Shown: positions 13,069-18,285 of the stretch, one piece after another
Position numbering within the stretch: position 1 is the first letter of the stretch
How the letters are laid out: each line of letters starts with the position of its first letter
Assembly: GCA_015521385.1 (NCBI GenBank)
Contig: WAOH01000101.1
Span: 1 to 18,285 of the forward strand
Length of the DNA stretch: 18,285 bases
Reading direction: 5' to 3'
DNA from: Thermoproteota archaeon
Lineage (GTDB): Archaea; Korarchaeota; Korarchaeia; Korarchaeales; Korarchaeaceae
Made by a program: the position numbers and the translations under genes
The notes under the pieces: generated by a model
What the model saw: the letters and a program-made list of their open reading frames with translations, nothing else
Told to the model about the DNA's origin: nothing
Databases searched by the model: none

Positions 13069-14874
13069 TTGAGCGGGAGAGACTCCGGCAGGATAATGAT
13101 CTCAGCTGCCATGACTGCCCTATCGATAGGGGCGGGCATGGGTGTGCAGAGGGCAGTCCTCCCGCTGTACGTGGGTGGATTCGTCCAGGAGACTTATTCC
13201 TACCTCTTCGTCGTGCTCCTCCCAATCCTCTCATTCGGTGCCTTCAAGGGCCTGGCCGATCTGCTGGCTGGATACCTGGCCGACAAGCTGGGCAGGAAGG
13301 TAGCCGTCGTTTTGGGGGCAGGGATGTTCTTCGCCGGGACTCTACTGCTCATCTACAGCAGGGACCTGCTGACGGTGGCCACCGCATCCCTTATGATGGG
13401 GTGGAGTCAGGGGCTGGTCGATTCCGGCGTGATGATAGTTCTGTCGGAGGCGGGAGGGAGGGAAAGGCACGGGCTCAGCCTAGGTATAATGGAGGCATCG
13501 GTTTACGGCGGGTACACCGCGGGATCTTTCCTAGGGGGCTACGTATCGGAGGTCAGGAGCATACCCGATGCCTTCTACATCACGCTGGTCGCCTCGGCAC
13601 TGGCCCTGATCCTCTCCGTGTCGGGCATCTCCGAGACGAGGGTCGAGGAGGAGAGGGGTGAGGAGATACCCACGGTTCAGGCCTACTCCATGTGCCTGAG
13701 GAGCGGGACCCTGAGGCTCACCTACTTCCTCGGCCACGTCGCCCAGTTCTCGGACGCGCTCATCTGGGGACTCCTGCCCCTGTATCTTAGTTCCTTGGGG
13801 TTCGGCGCCACTCAGATAGGTTTCATACAGGGTCTGAACACCCTGTCTTGGGCCCTCCTGATGCCATTCTCCGGGAGGATATCGGATGTATTCGGGAGGA
13901 GGATCCCCATCTTCATGGGCTTCTCGGTGAAGGCCGTCAGCATATACCTCCTGCACTCCCTGAGGGATCCCCTCTACCTGGCCCTAGCTTCCATCACTCT
14001 GGGGTTGGGGGTGGGCCTCTATTACCCCATCCTCCCGGCCATCTCGGCCGACGCCGCCCCTCCCACGGTGAGGGGGAGGTCCATGGGCCTGTACACGTCG
14101 CTCAGGGACTTCGGCTACATGACCGGGGCCCTGACCTTGGGCGCGGTGGGCGAGGTCTACGGGTTCGGCGGTACCTTCATGCTCACAGCCCTCATGATGG
14201 CCGCCGGGTCCTTCCTCATCTTCCTGATGAAGGAGACGAGGCCATTCTGGCCCGCCTACGATATGGTGGTGGAGCACGCGTCCAAGGTGGTTAAGGCGGT
14301 GGAGAGCTTCGCTGACATGGTGAGCGGCTATTCCAGGGGGGTGAAGGATGAGAGGAGCTTCAAGATGGTTAAGGAATACGAGAGACAGGCGGACGAGATC
14401 AGGATAGCCATAGACAGGCAGCTCTGGTTCAGCAGCCTCTCCGGCCAGGACAAGGCCGACTTCGCTAGGCTCGTCGGTAGGGTGGACAGGATAGCCTCCT
14501 TCGCCTTGGGAGCATCCAGGAGGCTCAGGACCCTCGAGCCGGACGACATACCCCCGAGGATAAGGGAGCTCATGGGGGAGATGGCCAAGGTCTCCAAGTG
14601 GATTTCCAACAGGCTGTTCAGGGCCATAGAGATCATGAGGGAGGACATCGAGTCATCCTTGGATATAGTGAGTGAGATCGACACGCTGGAATCGGTCTTC
14701 GACGAGCTGCATCAGCAGGCCATGGAGGAGCTCCTTCACGTGCAGATGGATGTGGTCAAGCTCATGAACCTGAGGGACTTCGTGGAGCTCTTTGAGAACA
14801 TGATAGACGCTGTCGAGGACGCATCGGACGTGTTAAGGGTTATAGCGTTCAAGCACATGGCCTGGCCGGTGTGA
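13069..14874 (+). CDS. MFS transporter fused to a DUF47/PhoU-like domain
   Basis: A 601-aa fusion. Residues 1 to about 392 are an MFS permease with some 12 helices and two motif A copies: GYLADKLGRK after helix 2 and GRISDVFGRR in the second half. From about 400 to 601 the protein is soluble and helical with DUF47 (PhoU-like) marks: VKEYERQADEIRIAIDR, ADFARLVGRVDRIASFA, EIDTLESVFDELHQQAMEEL and RDFVELFENMIDAVEDASDVLRVI. DUF47 proteins normally stand beside PiT phosphate transporters and are thought to control them through metal-bound acidic pairs. Here the domain is joined to an MFS carrier, so it may gate it. The substrate is unknown; an anion such as phosphate is a guess. The TTG start is set by its ribosome binding site. 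The phosphatase gene overlaps its stop by 4 bases. Confidence 0.85.
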   Translation: MSGRDSGRIMISAAMTALSIGAGMGVQRAVLPLYVGGFVQETYSYLFVVLLPILSFGAFKGLADLLAGYLADKLGRKVAVVLGAGMFFAGTLLLIYSRDLLTVATASLMMGWSQGLVDSGVMIVLSEAGGRERHGLSLGIMEASVYGGYTAGSFLGGYVSEVRSIPDAFYITLVASALALILSVSGISETRVEEERGEEIPTVQAYSMCLRSGTLRLTYFLGHVAQFSDALIWGLLPLYLSSLGFGATQIGFIQGLNTLSWALLMPFSGRISDVFGRRIPIFMGFSVKAVSIYLLHSLRDPLYLALASITLGLGVGLYYPILPAISADAAPPTVRGRSMGLYTSLRDFGYMTGALTLGAVGEVYGFGGTFMLTALMMAAGSFLIFLMKETRPFWPAYDMVVEHASKVVKAVESFADMVSGYSRGVKDERSFKMVKEYERQADEIRIAIDRQLWFSSLSGQDKADFARLVGRVDRIASFALGASRRLRTLEPDDIPPRIRELMGEMAKVSKWISNRLFRAIEIMREDIESSLDIVSEIDTLESVFDELHQQAMEELLHVQMDVVKLMNLRDFVELFENMIDAVEDASDVLRVIAFKHMAWPV

Positions 14875-15371
14875 GGTTGAAGAGACCGGGGAACTTCTCC
14901 TTCGTGGATGAGTATGTGGCAGGATCAGCTCTCCTCTACTCGCCAGAGGAGATCGAGTGGCTCGCCAACAAGGGGATAAAGGTCGTGATATCGCTCGTGG
15001 GACCCGAGGAATACGATGAGCGGGTGATCGAGAGGATGAGGGAGCTGGGCATGGAGCATTACTTCTTCCCCGTAGAGAACTTCTCGGCCCCGCCGATAGA
15101 GCTCCTAGCCCAGATAGTCGACCTGATCAACCGGAAAGTTGGGGAGGGAAAGAAGGTGCTGGTTCACTGCTTAGCAGGGTGCGGGAGGACGGGTACCGTC
15201 CTGGCAGCCTACTTCGTTTCGAGGGGGATGCAACCCGACGAGGCCATCGAACACCTCAGGTCCATCAGGCCCTGCTCCATAGAGACCCAGCAGCAGTACG
15301 ATGCGGTCTGGTTCTATTACACCTACCTCAGAGGGAGAACTCGCTCTCTATCTCCTCGGCGAGGGCCTTGA
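14871..15371 (+). CDS. Dual-specificity-type protein tyrosine phosphatase
   Basis: Small cysteine phosphatase of 166 aa. The P-loop HCLAGCGRTG at 99-108 gives catalytic Cys100 and Arg106 (HCx5R, then T/S). The N-terminal part (YSPEEIEWLANKGIKVVISL) matches the archaeal DSP/PTP group. The usual general-acid Asp in the PxxDxxAP loop reads PVENFSAP here; Glu69 may replace it, or activity may be altered. The GTG at 14871 overlaps the stop of the MFS-DUF47 gene; a TTG at 14877 is an alternative. Translation is probably coupled, tying the phosphatase to the transporter. Protein, phosphoinositide-like or small phosphoester substrates cannot be told apart. It overlaps the convergent CBS gene by 44 bases. 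Confidence 0.88.
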   Translation: MRLKRPGNFSFVDEYVAGSALLYSPEEIEWLANKGIKVVISLVGPEEYDERVIERMRELGMEHYFFPVENFSAPPIELLAQIVDLINRKVGEGKKVLVHCLAGCGRTGTVLAAYFVSRGMQPDEAIEHLRSIRPCSIETQQQYDAVWFYYTYLRGRTRSLSPRRGP

Positions 15372-15756
15372 GCGCGCCCTCCTCGTAGGTCAGGTCCCTG
15401 ATGCTGAGCACCCCCACAGGGATACCGTCCTCGTTGACCACGACTAAGTGCCTGATGCCGTGCTCCCTCATGAGCTTGGCTGCCTTGTAAAGCGTGTCGG
15501 TGTCCTTGACCGTGACGACATCCTTTGTCATGAGCTCCTCCACCTTTGCGTCCTCCTTGTTGCTTGCCAGGGCCCTGATGATGTCCCTCTCCGAGAGAAC
15601 TCCGACCACCTTTCGGGGATCACTCGAATCCACGACCACCAGGAAACCTATTCCCTTGTTCGCCATTACCTTCGCCGCCTCTCTCACGGTCTTATCGGGC
15701 GTGACGCTTATGAAGCCGTACCCCTTCAGGAGATCCCCTACCTTCATATAAGGCAT
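15328..15756 (-). CDS. Two-CBS-domain protein
   Basis: Cytoplasmic protein of 142 aa made almost only of a CBS pair (Bateman module). CBS1 runs about 5-65 (DLLKGYGFISVTPDKTVREAAKVM ... VVGVLSERDIIRAL) and CBS2 about 72-130 (VEELMTKDVVTVKDTDTLYKAAKLM ... PVGVLSIRDLTY). Such proteins bind adenine nucleotides or S-adenosyl compounds and act as sensors; no effector domain is fused. I prefer ATG 15756 (ATG 15747 is possible) over a GTG at 15774, because the TATA-like box at 15789-15797 puts the transcript start near 15767. It is a single gene; its 3' end overlaps the phosphatase gene. Confidence 0.9.
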   Translation of the reverse strand: MPYMKVGDLLKGYGFISVTPDKTVREAAKVMANKGIGFLVVVDSSDPRKVVGVLSERDIIRALASNKEDAKVEELMTKDVVTVKDTDTLYKAAKLMREHGIRHLVVVNEDGIPVGVLSIRDLTYEEGALKALAEEIESEFSL

Positions 15757-15788
15757 CCTCTTCGCCCCCTTCACCAGTGAGGGGAATT

Positions 15789-15797
15789 CTAAAAAAG
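15789..15797 (-). promoter_or_regulatory. TATA-like box of the CBS gene
   Basis: On the minus strand CTTTTTTAG, centred near 15793. It predicts a start near 15767, consistent with ATG 15756 and a leader of about 11 bases. Confidence 0.4.
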
Positions 15798-15820
15798 TTA
15801 TGGTTCGAGAGAAGGACAGT

Positions 15821-15835
15821 GAAAAAATTTAGGGG
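15821..15835 (-). terminator. T-tract terminator after the ABC binding-protein gene
   Basis: On the minus strand CCCCTAAATTTTTTC follows the stop (15845-15847) by about 10 bases and ends in six T (15822-15827). It separates the ABC genes from the CBS gene. Confidence 0.6.
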
Positions 15836-15844
15836 TTAAGAGGA

Positions 15845-17248
15845 TCACGGGTTGGGTATCTCCTCGTAGAGCCTCTCGTACCTTTCCACGGCGGCCTGTC
15901 TCCAGATCTTCTGCATCTTGTTGGCGAAGGCCGTGTCTCTCAGCTTCTCGTTTATCTGCTTAGCGTACTCAAGCGTGAAGGTGACCTCCTTACCGTTCTC
16001 GGTCCACGTGAGGGGGCTTCCAAGCTTCCTCGAGAACTCCTTGAACTGCTCCTCGGTCAGCTTACCCGCCTTGTAGGCCTTGACCAGTTTCGCCCAGGTC
16101 CTCACGAGCTGGTCGTGTGGATCGCAGTACACCGAGTCGAAGTAGTACTTGAGGGAGAACAGGATCTCCGTGGCGAGTTTCTCGTCGAAGGGTATGCCTA
16201 TGTTGTTGACGGTCTGCTCGTAGGCCCTCTTGAGGTCCGGCCTCTCCTTACCCTCGGGCGTGTCGAACACATCGGCCCTGACGGGCATCCTGTTTATCTT
16301 CTTGTGGAGCCATATCTTCTGGCCCTCAACGGATATCACCCACTTTATGAAGGCCTGCGCAGCGTCGGGATGCTTTGAGGTCTTCAGGAGGGCGATCGGG
16401 TCGCCGTTGACTATGGACTCGTTGTAGGGGAGTATGTACTTCAGGCCCGGGAACTCGATCTGGGCCCCGTACCCGTAGAAGTCGATCATTATGCCTATGG
16501 GGGTCTCCCCGGTCTCGACGGCCGTGAGGGCCTCAACGGACCCGCCGTACGGCCTGCCGTTGGCGGCCATCCTAGCCAGTATCTCCCATCCCTCGTCCCA
16601 TCCGTACTTCTGAAGGATTATCTGGTATATCCTAGTGTGCGAGGTGGAGGTAAGGGCCCTAGCGTAGGATATGGCCGGTTTGGGTAGGATCTTGGCCATC
16701 TCCGGGCTCGCCAAGTCCCTCCAAGATTTGGGCTCCGGGAGACCGTATTTCTTGAGGAGGGGCTCGTTGACGCTGAAACCGAAGGAGGAAATGGCAGCAG
16801 CGACCCACATGAGCTTCCCGTTCTCGTAGTGCTTTATCTCGGAGCCCCCTATCTTATCGGGTAGGTTCTCCACCTCCTTGAGGGTGTCGGGGTCCGTTAT
16901 GGGGGCCAGGAGTCCCTGCCTGATCAGCTCGTTGAACAGGGCGGGTCCCCCGCCCCAAGCCACGTCAGGCTCCTGCTTGAGTATGGTGTCCCTCCAGAGT
17001 GCGACGTGGGGGCTGTAGAACTGGAGATCCACTATGTTGTACTTCTTGGCTATGTCCGTCTTGAGGAACCTCTCCCTAGTGACCTCCTGAATCTCGCTGG
17101 CGTGCCTGGTTATTATCTTCAGGACCACTCCCTTCTTCTGGGTCTGCTGAGCGGTGGTCGTCGTCCCACCACCTGGTTGGAGTAGGAAAAAGGCCGCAGC
17201 AGCAATCACCAGAATCGCAACCACTACAATCAGATACTTAGCGTTCAC
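15845..17248 (-). CDS. ABC transporter solute-binding protein, iron/Fe(III)-type (COG1840-like)
   Basis: Surface binding protein of 467 aa. It begins with one hydrophobic anchor (YLIVVVAILVIAAAAFFLL) and a Gly/Thr-rich linker, as in many archaeal binding proteins. The mature part carries ITRHASEIQE, then PDVAWGGGPALFNELIRQGLL, SFGFSVNEPLLKKYGLPEPKSWRDL and a C-terminal lobe, a pattern of the AfuA/FbpA-type Fe(III) and phosphonate/sugar-phosphate group. The true ligand is open. GTG 17248 is chosen because AAGGTGGT lies 4 bases upstream; GTG codons at 17254 and 17257 sit inside that site. It is 37 bases after a DUF4350-like gene, with no promoter between, so they form one operon. Permease and ATPase genes would lie off the right edge or elsewhere. 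Confidence 0.88.
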   Translation of the reverse strand: MNAKYLIVVVAILVIAAAAFFLLQPGGGTTTTAQQTQKKGVVLKIITRHASEIQEVTRERFLKTDIAKKYNIVDLQFYSPHVALWRDTILKQEPDVAWGGGPALFNELIRQGLLAPITDPDTLKEVENLPDKIGGSEIKHYENGKLMWVAAAISSFGFSVNEPLLKKYGLPEPKSWRDLASPEMAKILPKPAISYARALTSTSHTRIYQIILQKYGWDEGWEILARMAANGRPYGGSVEALTAVETGETPIGIMIDFYGYGAQIEFPGLKYILPYNESIVNGDPIALLKTSKHPDAAQAFIKWVISVEGQKIWLHKKINRMPVRADVFDTPEGKERPDLKRAYEQTVNNIGIPFDEKLATEILFSLKYYFDSVYCDPHDQLVRTWAKLVKAYKAGKLTEEQFKEFSRKLGSPLTWTENGKEVTFTLEYAKQINEKLRDTAFANKMQKIWRQAAVERYERLYEEIPNP

Positions 17249-17252
17249 GAGC

Positions 17253-17260
17253 ACCACCTT
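17253..17260 (-). promoter_or_regulatory. Shine-Dalgarno deciding a GTG start for the binding protein
   Basis: On the minus strand AAGGTGGT, then 4 bases, then GTG 17248. The site covers two upstream GTG codons in the same frame, which it rules out as likely starts. Confidence 0.5.
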
Positions 17261-17285
17261 CGGGAAAAAGAGGGGGGAGGGTGAC

Positions 17286-18285
17286 TTAAGACTTCTTCCT
17301 CTTCATGGCCAGATAGGCGCCGACCACGACGATTATTATCACCACGATTATGGCCGCTATCCACTCCATGGGCAGGCCGGCGCTCTCGACGGTGGTGCCC
17401 CAGGCCAGAGCGTTCTTCACGAAGGTCGGACCTTGGAGCTTGACGCCGTGGTACTCCTCGCTTATTATGGTCCTGTCACCGAGGAGGGACTCCCCGGTCA
17501 CTATCAGCTTGCTGTAGGTGGAGCCAACGGCTATCTTCTCGGCAGCGGCCTCGACGAAGCTGCCGGTCTGTCCCACGCTGTAAGCCTTGGGATCTATGCC
17601 GTCGTGGCTCACCACGGTTCCCTTATCGCTGCTCCTGTAGAGCCAGACGCACGTGTCGCTCACGACCTGATCGAAGGGAACGAACTTCCCGTCCTTGTAC
17701 CCGGCCAGCAGGGTGGGACCGTGGAAGAGGACCTTGTCGGCTCCCTTGGTTATCTCAGCGGCCCATCCCTGATGATTGGCCTTGTAGCTTATGACCCTGT
17801 AGGCAGCGCCGGCGTTGGACTCGGGATCCTCCAAGCTCGCGTACTCTATCCTTATGGACGAACCCACGGCTGAGAGTATCTTGTTGGGCTCCTCAGCCTT
17901 GAATCCCACATCCTCGGGTTTGAGGTAGGGCTCGACGTAATCGGAGTCAGCTCCCACCCAGAGGAGCTTCCCTCCCTGCTTGAACCAGCTGGCGATGGCC
18001 TGCACCTCGGACGGGGAGAACTTGCTGTTGTAGTCCTTCATCTTGCCGATTATCAGTACATCCACTCCCTTCAGGGACTCGGGGGTCAGCTGGGTGAGCT
18101 CCTTGACCTCATAGCCCCAGGAGGTCAGGTAGTCCTTCAGCTTCTTCAGGTACTTCTGACCGATCTCGGCGTCTAGATCCTTGACTCTGCCGGGAGCTAC
18201 GTCTAAACCAACGACTTTCTTCTTCTGGGCCGATAGCGGAAAAACGGCGGCACCAAACACGAGTACCAACGACAGGGCTAGAAAG
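17286..18285 (-). CDS. Membrane-anchored DUF4350/GATase-like protein (5' end off the window)
   Basis: At least 332 aa. The frame is open to the right edge with FLALSLVLVFGAAVFPLSAQ, a signal peptide whose start is missing; the TTG at 18269 is internal to it. The mature protein has a domain like DUF4350/ThuA-type GATase folds: VDVLIIGKMKDYNSKFSPSEVQAIASWFKQGGKLLWVGAD, where a disordered-loop strand-helix unit holds a sugar- or ligand-like pocket without the catalytic Cys triad. A single helix, WIAAIIVVIIIVVVGAYLA, then MKRKKS anchors it facing out. It precedes the ABC binding protein in one operon, so it may be an accessory binding or scaffolding part of that transporter. The family is recognised only by its general pattern. 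Confidence 0.72.
   Translation of the reverse strand, partial: FLALSLVLVFGAAVFPLSAQKKKVVGLDVAPGRVKDLDAEIGQKYLKKLKDYLTSWGYEVKELTQLTPESLKGVDVLIIGKMKDYNSKFSPSEVQAIASWFKQGGKLLWVGADSDYVEPYLKPEDVGFKAEEPNKILSAVGSSIRIEYASLEDPESNAGAAYRVISYKANHQGWAAEITKGADKVLFHGPTLLAGYKDGKFVPFDQVVSDTCVWLYRSSDKGTVVSHDGIDPKAYSVGQTGSFVEAAAEKIAVGSTYSKLIVTGESLLGDRTIISEEYHGVKLQGPTFVKNALAWGTTVESAGLPMEWIAAIIVVIIIVVVGAYLAMKRKKS

Noticed and set aside
15772..15774. GTG 15774 as the start of the CBS gene
   Set aside because: It lies upstream of the transcript start predicted by the TATA-like box and adds a non-family stretch.
17154..17873. 239-codon plus-strand open frame across the ABC/DUF4350 genes
   Set aside because: It spans the ends of two real minus-strand genes and has no recognisable domain.
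18267..18269. TTG 18269 as the start of the DUF4350-like gene
   Set aside because: Hydrophobic codons continue in frame to the window edge, so this is inside a signal peptide.
1..18285. tRNA, rRNA, CRISPR array, insertion sequence or attachment site
   Set aside because: No cloverleaf-like segment, regular spaced repeats, transposase or integrase reading was found on either strand.

Overview
The window reads as a stretch of chromosome from a thermophilic archaeon, probably Thermoproteota or Korarchaeota-like. Three things point there. Arginine is mostly AGG/AGA and isoleucine often ATA. Many genes have a TATA-like box about 25 bases before the first codon (leaderless). Other genes carry strong GGTGATCC-type ribosome binding sites, which match an archaeal 16S 3' end. 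The assignment to a lineage is inference. Genes are tightly packed, no gap exceeds about 120 bases, and I see no rRNA, tRNA, CRISPR array, transposon or phage gene.

Layout. (1) 1-2503: a two-gene cytochrome bd-type oxidase made of two CydA paralogs (CydA, cut by the left edge, and CydA'), the archaeal CydAA' arrangement. (2) 2554-4818: a ferritin-like/VIT1 iron transporter fusion, divergent from an APC amino-acid permease. (3) 4899-6171: a DsrE-type sulfur-transfer protein divergent from a one-component V4R-winged-helix regulator. The short region between them is full of palindromes and a tandem repeat. (4) 6164-7495: an MBL-fold hydrolase (COG1237 type) behind an unknown acidic protein. (5) 7598-9250: an aldo/keto reductase with a 12-base tandem repeat at its promoter, then pyroglutamyl-peptidase I behind a possible structured leader. 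(6) 9228-12481: a metal ABC importer. The binding protein gene (followed by a small unknown gene) diverges from ATPase, permease and a NikR-like regulator. The two sides share one symmetric TATA box flanked by palindromes. (7) 12512-15371: a TorD/NarJ-type chaperone, an MFS transporter fused to a DUF47/PhoU-like domain, and a dual-specificity-type phosphatase, all overlapping or nearly so. (8) 15328-15756: a two-CBS-domain protein. (9) 15845-18285: an ABC solute-binding protein and a membrane-anchored DUF4350-like protein cut by the right edge, on the minus strand.

How they fit. The left part deals with oxygen (quinol oxidase), iron storage or transport, and sulfur transfer, as expected of a microaerophilic thermophile handling sulfur compounds. 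The middle is a self-contained metal-uptake regulon with its own sensor. The strongest candidates for something new are the NikR-like sensor that seems to lack the canonical nickel site, the MFS-DUF47 fusion coupled to a phosphatase, the V4R regulator/DsrE pair, and lysine at the expected heme-ligand methionine position in both CydA paralogs. All family calls were made by eye from motifs; no database search was run.
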